This document shows positions 1-6,704 of a stretch of 6,807 bases of DNA, one piece after another (the first letter of the stretch is position 1; each line of letters opens with the position of its first letter). Location of the stretch: positions 1-6,807 of the forward strand of contig JAIRKS010000134.1 in NCBI GenBank assembly GCA_031259905.1, written 5' to 3'. This stretch comes from Odoribacteraceae bacterium. GTDB lineage: Bacteria > Bacteroidota > Bacteroidia > Bacteroidales > Marinifilaceae. Made by a program: the position numbers and the translations under genes. The notes beneath the pieces are model-generated. The model saw nothing but the letters and a program-made list of their open reading frames with translations. It did no database searches and had not been told where the DNA came from.

Positions 1-3000
1 TAATAAAGTATCCACTTCACGGCATCGGCATAGATGACCTGGATGGTTTTATCCCCTCGATCACTCAAAATCACTTTACATTCTCCTTGTTGTAATGTAA
101 AACGTCCAAGCGAGAACCATTTCCCCGGTAGGAGAAATGCATCGGCATAGTCTACAAAAACCTCTTCCGTCCCGCCCGCGTGAGTGACCGTGTAATATTG
201 CCGGTACGTGGCAGGACCGGGGGTTCCGTTAGTCACCGGGACTATATACGCGAATAACTCGTACTCTCCGGCTTCAGTGATCGTTGTTTTCCATTCAGCA
301 TGTGCTTTCCCGCTACCTGCTCGTTTGACCACTGCCGTTACACAAGACCTCCCGTAAGCTTCACTTGTGAAGAACGTTCGCCATGCCCCCCTGGAAATGT
401 CCGTGAAAAAATTGGTGTAAAGCGTGTTCTTTTTTAAACTAGAAGAAAACCAACGATCAGATGAAGCATCATGCACCTGAAAACCCTCGTCCTCGTTGTC
501 TACAATAATTTCTCCCGGGGGCGTCGAGAAATAGCCGGGATCCACGCGTGCTACATACGACGCGGTATCTCTCGATGGTGGGGCGAGGTTCCTCGCGATA
601 GCTATGAAGGAATGCATCCACGGGATATTCCGCGAGAGATCCATTTTCAGGAAAAAAAACGATGCCAGCTCGTCCACGACGAGCGCCACTTCTCTCCCCT
701 CGGCGCGCGGGATCGAGTAATTCCGGAACATCGTCTCGAGCGTCCGGTTAGGGAATTGGGCAATGACCGAGATTATCCCGTCCACTTCACTGTCGTTATA
801 CACCCGGAAGAACACCCGTTTCAACGGGAGCGTGTTTCCCTCGACATCTTCCACCGGCGCCACGGAAAAATCTTTTATCACGAAAGTGGGGAGTCGGGGA
901 TCCGTGTACCATGCCGGTAATATCTCCTTCCAGTCCACGCCAAACCGCTCCACGCACGCGCGATTGAAATCGTCAAATTCAAGCTGGCGGAACGGACGTG
1001 CTCGCGCGTAATCATTCACGAAATGTACAAGTTCGTCCTCAGGGCTTCCCATCGAAACACGCTTGATCAAGTCATGGACTTTTTTCTTCCACACGTCATG
1101 CTTCGCCACCGGATTATTTTCAGGATCGTTCACGTACGCCTTCAAGCCATGTCCTTCTATCCCGCGCACGATGGATGAACCGATGAGGCCAGCCTTTATG
1201 TCCGCGGCTAACTCCTGCTTGGTTTCTTCCGGCCTTCTGCTTGATAATACATGGAACACGGCGTCCATCACGGGAAAATCCGGCGCGTGCATGTAACCGG
1301 CGTGATTACTGAATAACGCCGGGAGGTTATAAGGATTAAGCTTTTCTCGAGACACGGGGAGGGGAAAGCGCCCGGTCGTCGTGGTCACGTCTACTAAAAA
1401 GTTCTTCTTGACAAAATCATCCACTATCATCTCCACGAGTTCCGCGTCGCTCTTCTCCCGCGAGTTCCGTTTCATCAAAGCGAGAAGTCCCGCGAAATTC
1501 GCCCCGTGCATGGCATGTAACCGTTCCGGCAGAAACAAGATTTCGGGCTGGACAAATTCGCTGGCTCCTCGCTGGACGCGGTAATGACTGACAAACGAGA
1601 CGGGCGTTTCCACGATCCTCAATCGTTGGAAAGGATACGGCGCGTCGTTCAGTCGCGCCATCACCCGTTGTATGATCTCGGACTTCTTCTCGTGGAGAAG
1701 TTCCAACCCGTTCAACAGCGACTCGTGTCCCCGGAAAAGAAGCAACTCGTAATCCACTCCTCCCACGGAAGCGGTGTACGATTCGTAAGGCCCGGTACAG
1801 AGGGAGATCCCGCGCAAGGGATGTTCATCGTGGAACGAGACCGTGTCACCCGAGACGGAGCGCTCCCCCTGCGAGATAACCGTGTGCCCCGCGCGCGCGA
1901 CCACCTCCAACGAGTATTCCGTGAAGTTCCCTTGTATATTGAATATATCCCCGGGATTCACGGGCGGGACAGTCACCGGATACCACAAGCACTCCGGGGA
2001 CAACAACACGAAATTCTTTTCCAGGAAGGCATATTTCTCACCCCCGTGGCAATCCACGTAAGACAATGGAGCATGAAGATGTTTCTCCGGGATGTCCAGG
2101 TAGCATATCGCCTCGTCTATCCCGCCGGCGTATTCCATCTCCACGCTCCACGTCGTTCCCGGGGCCATTTCTTTAGAGACCAGCACCACCTGGTTGTCTC
2201 GCTCGAAATCGACCTCCTCCCCGTTCACCCGCAACGAGGAGACACGCAGGGAAGGATTCAAGTAGAAAAGTGGCCTTTCAATGGTCCCCGTTGTCTGGTT
2301 CATTACCGTCATGCTACTTCGTGCACGCAACTGCTCGTTCTCGTGAGCGCACCGGATGGAGTGTCGCGACAAGGTAAGCGTTCTCCCCGTCTGGTATTTC
2401 AAGTAAGTGGCGGTATACTCTTCGCGCTTGTCCGATCGTTGTAGATCAGAAAAAACGATACAGGCACCACAGGACATGCCGGCGAGGAGAAACAACAAGG
2501 CAATACCCCGGACTCGCCGGGGCGAACGCGGGGCATTGGGAAGGCGCGTGAACGAAGCGATAGCGAAACCTGTCAGCCCGACCCCGAGCAACAGCCAGGT
2601 GGCTCGTTGTATGATAAAGTATCCCGTTCCCGCGAGACCGGTCACGTCCGAGAATGCACTGGCGAGCGTGATGCCGAGTGGATCTACGGCGTGGGTCTGG
2701 GGGAAAAACGCGAGGACAATCACTCCTAACAAAAAAAACGTACCAATACCCCGGTGCCGGATGACGTTGGCAGTAAAAATGGCCACACCCGCGATGAAAA
2801 CGAACGAAGGAAGAAGGAAAACGGAGAAATAGAAAAGATATAGCCACCCGTTAAACGGGAAATCGCTAACAGCCAGGTTTACCACGGCGGCAACGCACAA
2901 AGACACGGCCCCTGCCGCCAGGATCACGCGCAGCACCCCCCACGCGATGCCCAGGATATATTCGTCATTGCCTTCCGGGCGCACGTGAATGACGGAATCC

Positions 3001-3278
3001 GGACATCTTTGCTGCTGACGGAAGAAAGACTCCACCCAGAAAGCGACAGGGATCAATAGCAGGAGAGTGAACAGGTAAACATTCGTGTAGGGTATCAGGG
3101 ACGACATGTAAGTGAGCGACAACGTCACCCCGGAAACCTGTTCACTATGATAATTAACGTGCAGGAAACCCGCTAACCCGTAAGCCAGCAACAAAAAGAA
3201 AATCATGTAGCGCGAACGCGTCATCAATCGACTGACATGACGGGCTACCAGATGGATGTTGTATGCATTTAATTTCAT
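1..3278 (-). CDS. ABC-2-type permease / M1-peptidase-like fusion with C-terminal golvesin-like domain (stop at or beyond left edge)
   Basis: I translated this frame codon by codon: 1092 residues from ATG at 3278 with no internal stop. The last in-window codon is TA plus one unseen base, so the stop is probably right at the edge. Residues about 24-39, 61-80, 108-135, 145-171, 178-193, 222-243 and 257-275 are hydrophobic, giving roughly seven membrane segments; EYILGIAWG (106-114) resembles ABC-2 permeases of the Bacteroidota. Residues about 290-790 resemble the M1-aminopeptidase-like half of these proteins (CYLDIPE at 392-398, KYAFLEKNFVLLSPECLWYP at 415-434, EFVQPEILFLPE at 574-585), but I find no HEXXH zinc motif, so it is probably not a peptidase. 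Residues about 920-1092 match a golvesin C-terminal-like domain (EIIVDNEDEGF, YTVTHAGGTEEVFVD, KWFSLGRF, YADAVKW). Inference: membrane export or envelope protein with an extracytoplasmic binding module; substrate unknown. No ABC ATPase is in the window. No strong Shine-Dalgarno precedes the start. Confidence 0.9.
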   Translation of the reverse strand, partial: MKLNAYNIHLVARHVSRLMTRSRYMIFFLLLAYGLAGFLHVNYHSEQVSGVTLSLTYMSSLIPYTNVYLFTLLLLIPVAFWVESFFRQQQRCPDSVIHVRPEGNDEYILGIAWGVLRVILAAGAVSLCVAAVVNLAVSDFPFNGWLYLFYFSVFLLPSFVFIAGVAIFTANVIRHRGIGTFFLLGVIVLAFFPQTHAVDPLGITLASAFSDVTGLAGTGYFIIQRATWLLLGVGLTGFAIASFTRLPNAPRSPRRVRGIALLFLLAGMSCGACIVFSDLQRSDKREEYTATYLKYQTGRTLTLSRHSIRCAHENEQLRARSSMTVMNQTTGTIERPLFYLNPSLRVSSLRVNGEEVDFERDNQVVLVSKEMAPGTTWSVEMEYAGGIDEAICYLDIPEKHLHAPLSYVDCHGGEKYAFLEKNFVLLSPECLWYPVTVPPVNPGDIFNIQGNFTEYSLEVVARAGHTVISQGERSVSGDTVSFHDEHPLRGISLCTGPYESYTASVGGVDYELLLFRGHESLLNGLELLHEKKSEIIQRVMARLNDAPYPFQRLRIVETPVSFVSHYRVQRGASEFVQPEILFLPERLHAMHGANFAGLLALMKRNSREKSDAELVEMIVDDFVKKNFLVDVTTTTGRFPLPVSREKLNPYNLPALFSNHAGYMHAPDFPVMDAVFHVLSSRRPEETKQELAADIKAGLIGSSIVRGIEGHGLKAYVNDPENNPVAKHDVWKKKVHDLIKRVSMGSPEDELVHFVNDYARARPFRQLEFDDFNRACVERFGVDWKEILPAWYTDPRLPTFVIKDFSVAPVEDVEGNTLPLKRVFFRVYNDSEVDGIISVIAQFPNRTLETMFRNYSIPRAEGREVALVVDELASFFFLKMDLSRNIPWMHSFIAIARNLAPPSRDTASYVARVDPGYFSTPPGEIIVDNEDEGFQVHDASSDRWFSSSLKKNTLYTNFFTDISRGAWRTFFTSEAYGRSCVTAVVKRAGSGKAHAEWKTTITEAGEYELFAYIVPVTNGTPGPATYRQYYTVTHAGGTEEVFVDYADAFLLPGKWFSLGRFTLQQGECKVILSDRGDKTIQVIYADAVKWILY

Positions 3279-3330
3279 CACCGATTAAAGTTTAAAACGA
3301 AAAGTTCCATTAACAAGTACGATCATACAG

Positions 3331-3361
3331 TTGAGGCCGCGGCAGCGCGCCCCCCGCGGGG
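3331..3361. other. GC-rich palindromic block after the LytTR stop codon
   Basis: Two short perfect palindromes, GCCGCGGC (3336-3343) and CCCCGCGGGG (3352-3361), lie between the minus-strand LytTR stop and the permease gene. In minus-strand RNA the two CCGCGG cores could pair around an 11-nt loop. No T-tract follows, so this is not a convincing intrinsic terminator; it could attenuate read-through into the downstream gene or simply be a GC-rich spacer. Confidence 0.3.
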
Positions 3362-4225
3362 CTACGAGGGGTCAGGATAGCGCGTGAACCAGCGGACGAC
3401 CCGCTCGCTGTACGTCTTGGAGACGGGAATGTCGGGCACCTTGTCGATACCCAGCTCGATGTACACCCCGTCCTTCCCGCGGCGGATCACCTTCACGTGC
3501 TCGAAGTTCACCATGTAGGAGCGGTGGCAGCGCAGGACGTCCGACCCGGCGAGCTGCTCCTCGAGCGCCTTCAGCGTGTTGCGCAACAGGAAGCGCGTCG
3601 CCTTGTCCTTGTTCAGGTACCAGATCATCACGTAATTGTCCGACGACTCGATGTATAGCAACCCCGAACGGGAGACGGACAGCCGCGTGTCCCCCTTCTC
3701 GTCGCGGAACGAGAAGCCGCGCGGCCCACCCGTCGTCTCCTCCTTCTCTTCCTCGATCCGTCGCAACCGCCGCGCCTTGTCCACGCGCGAGAAGTAGAGG
3801 TGCAGTATCGTGTACGGGAGCAGGAGCACGAGCGCCGTGTTCGTCACCAATCCCTTGAAGGTATGCCACGCGTCGCGCTCGCCGTCGTTCACCAGCAGCG
3901 TGTACAGCGTGTAGAAGAGCGCCATGAAGAAGATCTCCGCCGCGATCCACGCCGCGTATTGCCCGACGGTCACCGCCCGCCGCCGCGCCCGGAAGTACAG
4001 GAGCACGCGGCTGATGATCACCACGCCCAGCCCCGTGAGGATGATCAGGCTCGAGAAGAGGAAGAACATGAGGTCCGACACCTCGTACCACTTGTTTGCC
4101 CCCGAGTCGAAAGGCTTGTAGATATTGATGAACACCAGCGCGAATATCGCCGTGAAGACCACGAGCCGCGTCAAGTTGGCCCGCTCGTGCATGTAGCCCG
4201 GTATTTCCTTGTTCCAAAAATCCAT
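3362..4225 (-). CDS. Membrane-anchored LytTR-family DNA-binding regulator (no receiver domain)
   Basis: 287 residues from ATG at 4225. Four membrane segments are visible at about 21-37, 52-76, 89-111 and 125-145, followed by a charged, probably helical linker (about 148-163, ARRLRRIEEEKEE) and a LytTR domain from about 185 to the end. The domain shows the family hallmarks: LLYIESSDNYVMIW (189-202), RNTLKALEEQL (215-225), VLRCHRSYMVN (230-240) and DIPVSKTYSERV (265-276). LytTR domains bind DNA through a beta-fold, usually at paired 9-bp direct repeats. With no REC or kinase domain, signal input is presumably through the membrane part. The frame is open upstream to 4411, but that extension is low-complexity and basic, and a -7 promoter element lies inside it, so I chose the start just after it. 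Its neighbour downstream on the same strand is the permease-like gene, 83 bases away; the hydrolase gene is divergent. Target genes are inferred only. Confidence 0.9.
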   Translation of the reverse strand: MDFWNKEIPGYMHERANLTRLVVFTAIFALVFINIYKPFDSGANKWYEVSDLMFFLFSSLIILTGLGVVIISRVLLYFRARRRAVTVGQYAAWIAAEIFFMALFYTLYTLLVNDGERDAWHTFKGLVTNTALVLLLPYTILHLYFSRVDKARRLRRIEEEKEETTGGPRGFSFRDEKGDTRLSVSRSGLLYIESSDNYVMIWYLNKDKATRFLLRNTLKALEEQLAGSDVLRCHRSYMVNFEHVKVIRRGKDGVYIELGIDKVPDIPVSKTYSERVVRWFTRYPDPS

Positions 4226-4243
4226 ATTCCTCTCGTTTTCGGG

Positions 4244-4251
4244 CAAAGGTA
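4244..4251 (-). promoter_or_regulatory. Candidate Bacteroidota -7 promoter element for the LytTR gene
   Basis: Read on the minus strand this is TACCTTTG, a full match to the phylum's TAnnTTTG -7 consensus, ending 18 bases before the chosen ATG. That would give a very short leader. I see no clear TTG -33 partner at the usual distance, so the promoter may need an activator. An AGAGGA stretch lies 2 bases before the ATG, too close for a good ribosome site. Confidence 0.5.
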
Positions 4252-4289
4252 TTGTTTTCCGGCGTTGTCGTTCACCCCTTCCCGGGGAA

Positions 4290-4318
4290 TTTCGTCCCTG
4301 CCGGCCTCGTTTCGTCCC
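4290..4318. promoter_or_regulatory. Paired 9-bp direct repeats, candidate LytTR operator
   Basis: TTTCGTCCC occurs at 4290-4298 and again at 4310-4318, start-to-start 20 bases, about two helical turns. A partial third copy, TCGTCCC, follows at 4320-4326. LytTR regulators typically bind two 9-bp direct repeats about two turns apart. The pair sits in the divergent promoter region of the LytTR gene, roughly 40-65 bases upstream of its -7 element. The repeat does not closely match published LytTR consensus sites, and the region is C-rich, so this is a candidate only. Confidence 0.35.
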
Positions 4319-4396
4319 CTCGTCCCTCTCCCCGGCCCTTTTATTTGGAGCGCGACGGGGAGTGCCTTTAGTTCGCGTCAGAAAAACCAACACGTC

Positions 4397-5527
4397 ATGA
4401 TACTCCTCCAACGCGCGCAGTTACTGAAATCGCTTTTCACGCTCGACCGGCCGGTACGCGTCGACGATCAACCCGTCGACATACTCCCCTGCCCGTTCAC
4501 CCGGCGCCTCGGCGACCGGCAGGACGATGATCCTCGCGACCGCGTGCCGCCAGGGGACTTCTACCCCGTCCCCGATAACCGCGTCACCGAGAACGAGCGG
4601 TTCACGTACCCCGTCTTCCTGCCGCGTGACGCGCGACCGGCGCGACGGGCGATCCTCCTCCTGCACGGCCTCAACGAGCGCGACTGGGACAAGTATCTCC
4701 CCTGGGCCGAGCGTCTCCTCCTCGACACCGGTGCGCCCGTCATCCTCTTCCCCGTTGCCTTCCACGTCAACCGCGTCCCCGCCCGGTGGCGCGATCCCCG
4801 CGCGCTCCACGCCCTTGCCACCGCGAGACGCCGCGAGGCCGACAACGCCACCTTCGTCAACGTCGCCATCAGCACGCGCCTCGCCGCCCGCCCCTCCCGC
4901 TTCCACCTCTCCGGGAGGGAGACGCTCTTTAACCTCTGGCAGCTCGTCGACGCGATACGTGCCGGTCGTCACCCCCTCTTCCGCGAGGGCGCCACGGTAG
5001 ACCTCTTCGCTTACTCCATCGGCGCGTTACTGGCACAGGTGTTCCTGCTGGCCGATCCCGGTCGCCTGGCGAGCGCCTCCCGCCTCTTCATGTTCTGCGG
5101 CGGCGCGCTGTTCAGCTACATGAACGGCAGCGCCCGCGACATCATCGACAGCGACGCCTATTCCCGCGTCCGCTCCTATTACCTGAACGATTTCCAGCAG
5201 GCTGTCGCCCCGCGCGACGATCCTTTCGACGAGGCGTTCCGGGCGATGATCCTCCCCGGCGTCGCGAGGGAGCGTCGCGAGGCTTTCTTCGAGAGTGCCC
5301 GCGACCGTGTTCGCTCCGTGACGCTCGCCGGTGATTCCGTCATGCCTACCACCGGCGCCCGCGCGGCTTTCGGTGAACGGCTCGCCGACGGGATGCTCGA
5401 GGAGGTGGAGTTCCCGTACCCTTGCACGCACCAGCAGCCGTTCCCCTTGCACGAGCGCGTCTCCCCGCGTCTCGTCCACGACGCCTTCGATTCGCTTTTT
5501 CGCCGCGCGGCGACGTGCCTCGCGTGA
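4397..5527 (+). CDS. Alpha/beta-hydrolase-fold protein, uncharacterised
   Basis: 376 residues from ATG at 4397. Typical alpha/beta-hydrolase landmarks appear in order: a hydrophobic strand ending in an oxyanion-type HG (AILLLHGLNERDW, residues 85-97); a nucleophile elbow VDLFAYSIGALLAQ (201-214), where Ser207 would be the nucleophile with Ala205 in place of the first Gly of GxSxG; a strand leading to an acid, VTLAGDSVMP (308-317, Asp313); and a late His345 in YPCTHQQPFP (341-350). No signal peptide or membrane segment is evident, so it is probably cytoplasmic. Substrate unknown; it may belong to one of the Bacteroidota DUF families of hydrolase-like proteins (possibly DUF6051, from memory). 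The frame stays open upstream to 3800, but that part lies antisense to the LytTR gene and is a GC-driven artefact. The gene is divergent from the LytTR gene and 51 bases ahead of a small membrane-protein gene, probably in one operon. No Shine-Dalgarno; the leader before the start is A-rich. Confidence 0.82.
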   Translation: MILLQRAQLLKSLFTLDRPVRVDDQPVDILPCPFTRRLGDRQDDDPRDRVPPGDFYPVPDNRVTENERFTYPVFLPRDARPARRAILLLHGLNERDWDKYLPWAERLLLDTGAPVILFPVAFHVNRVPARWRDPRALHALATARRREADNATFVNVAISTRLAARPSRFHLSGRETLFNLWQLVDAIRAGRHPLFREGATVDLFAYSIGALLAQVFLLADPGRLASASRLFMFCGGALFSYMNGSARDIIDSDAYSRVRSYYLNDFQQAVAPRDDPFDEAFRAMILPGVARERREAFFESARDRVRSVTLAGDSVMPTTGARAAFGERLADGMLEEVEFPYPCTHQQPFPLHERVSPRLVHDAFDSLFRRAATCLA

Positions 5528-5578
5528 GGCGGTCTCGCGCGGGAATCGTACCTTTACCGGGCCTGCCGCCATGCGGCG

Positions 5579-5944
5579 ATGAAAAAACGACTTGTCATGG
5601 GATGGAAATACAGAAAGACGATCTTGTACTGCGGGCTGTTCCTGCTCCTTCTCTCGTTCGTGACCCGCTGGTCGGGCATGACGGGATACTACTCGACGAC
5701 GCTACTCGTCGCCGCGCTCCTCCTCAAGGCATCGTTTCTCGTGATCGTGCTTCGTTCCCGCGGCTTCTCTCTCTCGCCCGCCTTTTCGCGTTTCATTCTT
5801 CCGGGCGTCGTCTTGATCCTCGTCGCCTTGTTCTTCAAAAGCTCTTGTCCCTTGCTCTACAAGGTGCTCTTCCTTTCCGCGATCGCGCTGAAGGTGACGG
5901 GCCTCTACCTCCTTCTCTTCCCGGGCAAACGACGGGAACGCTGA
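5579..5944 (+). CDS. Small four-helix integral membrane protein, hypothetical
   Basis: 121 residues from ATG at 5579; Met7 (5597) is an alternative start. Hydrophobic segments at about 14-28, 38-59, 71-87 and 94-114, with basic ends (MKKRLV at the N-terminus, GKRRER at the C-terminus), predict a four-pass inner-membrane protein with both ends cytoplasmic. The first and second helix pairs look related: GLFLLLLSF...LLVAALLLK (19-50) aligns with GVVLILVAL...LFLSAIALK (76-105), suggesting an internal duplication. I do not recognise the family and cannot assign a function. It starts 51 bases after the hydrolase stop on the same strand, so cotranscription is likely. A weak -7-like TACCTTTA occurs at 5549-5556 in the gap but lacks a -33 partner. 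Confidence 0.65.
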   Translation: MKKRLVMGWKYRKTILYCGLFLLLLSFVTRWSGMTGYYSTTLLVAALLLKASFLVIVLRSRGFSLSPAFSRFILPGVVLILVALFFKSSCPLLYKVLFLSAIALKVTGLYLLLFPGKRRER

Positions 5945-5991
5945 CCGTTTAACGGGCATCGCTTGGTGTCGAGACCCCCGTCAATAGAGTC

Positions 5992-6058
5992 GACAGTTTT
6001 GCTGAAAGTGGGGCTGTATCGAAACGCGACAGTCTTGAGTCAGTACAATTGTGGGGAG
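5992..6058 (+). repeat. Left arm of a 65-70 bp imperfect inverted repeat
   Basis: Compared with the reverse complement of the window's right end, bases 5992-6031 align without gaps: both begin GACA, share TGGGGCTGT (6009-6017), then TCGAAACG after one mismatch, then CAG. With small gaps the match continues through GTCAGTAC (6039-6046) and GTGGGG (6051-6056). The arm is a decayed version of the right copy, including its hairpin: GGGGCTGT can still pair weakly with ACAGTCTT. No duplication of flanking bases can be checked because the right flank is outside the window. Confidence 0.6.
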
Positions 6059-6060
6059 AG

Positions 6061-6079
6061 CGTCGGGAGCTTCCCGACG
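6061..6079. repeat. Perfect 8-bp stem hairpin
   Basis: CGTCGGGA (6061-6068) and TCCCGACG (6072-6079) are exact reverse complements around a GCT loop. No T-tract follows, so it is not an obvious intrinsic terminator. A related CCGACGGG recurs at 6103-6110. It lies just inside the left inverted-repeat arm; role unknown. Confidence 0.5.
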
Positions 6080-6108
6080 GGGCCAGTTCAGTTGTTGGGA
6101 GACCGACG

Positions 6109-6310
6109 GGCACCCCCGCGGCGGGCACGGCTTATGCCACGGACAAAACGTTAACCGTGACCTTCCCCGATAACGACAGTTGGACGACGAAGAGTAATTT
6201 AACCGTTACCGCATCCCGCGATGGCGGTTCACCCCCTCACGGCGACCTACTCGCAAAAGGGTTGCACGCTGACGCACGCGTGCGGAGGCTCGCTGCAAAA
6301 CGCGGCAACG
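6109..6310 (+). pseudogene. Frameshifted protein fragment, surface-protein-like
   Basis: Reading from 6109 gives GTPAAGTAYATDKTLTV, then TFPDNDSWTTKSNLTVTASR and DGGS, which looks like beta-rich extracellular protein sequence (many T, S and V, alternating hydrophobics, a Trp in an SWTTKS context). At the C5 run 6232-6236 the plausible continuation jumps frame: from 6236 it reads LTATYSQKGCTLTHACGGSL. Removing one C restores a single frame across the join. The fragment then runs into the tandem array, whose first units are 41 bp and break the frame again. There is no convincing start codon or N-terminus. I cannot name a family; BACON-like or fimbrillin-like surface proteins are possibilities. 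Chance coding potential in GC-rich DNA cannot be excluded. Confidence 0.35.
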
Positions 6311-6666
6311 ATTCCGCGCGTTGCGGAGGCTCGCTGCAAAACGCGGCAACGATTCCGCGCGTTGCGGAGGCTCGCTGCAAATCGCGGCAACGATTCCGCA
6401 ACGTGCGGAATGGTCGCTGCAAAACGCGGCAACGATTCCGCAACGTGCGGAATGGTCGCTGCAAATCGCGGCAACCATTTCGCACGTTGCGGAACGGTCG
6501 CTGCAAATCGCGGCAACGATTCCGCAACGTGCGGAACGGTCGCTGCAAATCGCGGCAACCATTTCGCACGTTGCGGAACGGTCGCTGCAAATCGCGGCAA
6601 CGATTCCGCAACGCGCGGAACGGTCGCTGCAAAACGCGGCAACCATTTCGCACGCGTGCGGAGGGT
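6291..6666. repeat. Nine-copy 41-42 bp tandem repeat, each unit with a hairpin
   Basis: Units start at 6291, 6332, 6373, 6415, 6457, 6499, 6541, 6583 and 6625, each beginning CGCTGCAAA then A or T then CGCGGCAAC. The first two are 41 bp and identical; the rest are 42 bp. The second half comes in two forms. Form A has TTCCGCA-ACG-TGCGGAA (for example 6394-6410), a perfect 7-bp stem. Form B has TTTCGCA-CGT-TGCGGAA, the same stem with one G-U pair. Order: two early variants of A, then A, A, B, A, B, A, then a B variant. The sequence just before the array (6274-6290) and the last unit both contain CGCACGCGTGCGGAGG. There are no unique spacers, so it is not a CRISPR array. Function unknown. Confidence 0.9.
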
Positions 6667-6704
6667 CATCCCGGAAACATTTGCATTTCACACCGGGGAA
6701 CAGT

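Noticed and set aside
1584..2444. Open frame of 286 codons on the plus strand, and shorter ones within 471-2832
   Set aside because: All lie antisense to the continuous 1092-residue minus-strand frame, which has recognisable domains; the plus-strand translations are rich in Arg and His and look like shadows.
2446..2847. 133-codon minus-strand frame
   Set aside because: It is a different frame inside the membrane part of the permease gene, whose own frame is intact here.
3287..3316. Promoter for the permease gene (TTG, 19-base gap, TAAACTTT on the minus strand)
   Set aside because: Spacing fits the Bacteroidota pattern, but the -7 box matches only 4 of 6 fixed positions and lies 8 bases from the ATG, so it is too weak to annotate.
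3800..4396. Upstream extension of the hydrolase frame
   Set aside because: It runs antisense through the LytTR coding region with Glu/Arg/His-rich low-complexity sequence; hydrolase-like sequence begins only after the ATG at 4397.
4226..4411. N-terminal extension of the LytTR frame
   Set aside because: The extension is basic low-complexity sequence and would cover the -7 promoter element and the direct repeats; the start at 4225 is followed directly by typical membrane-regulator sequence.
5994..6001. CAGTTTTG as a -7 element for the repeat region
   Set aside because: The first base mismatches and the only upstream TTG is 28 bases away rather than about 19-21; the site also lies within the inverted-repeat arm.
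6291..6666. Possible CRISPR array
   Set aside because: The whole 42-bp unit repeats; there are no unique spacers and no cas genes nearby.
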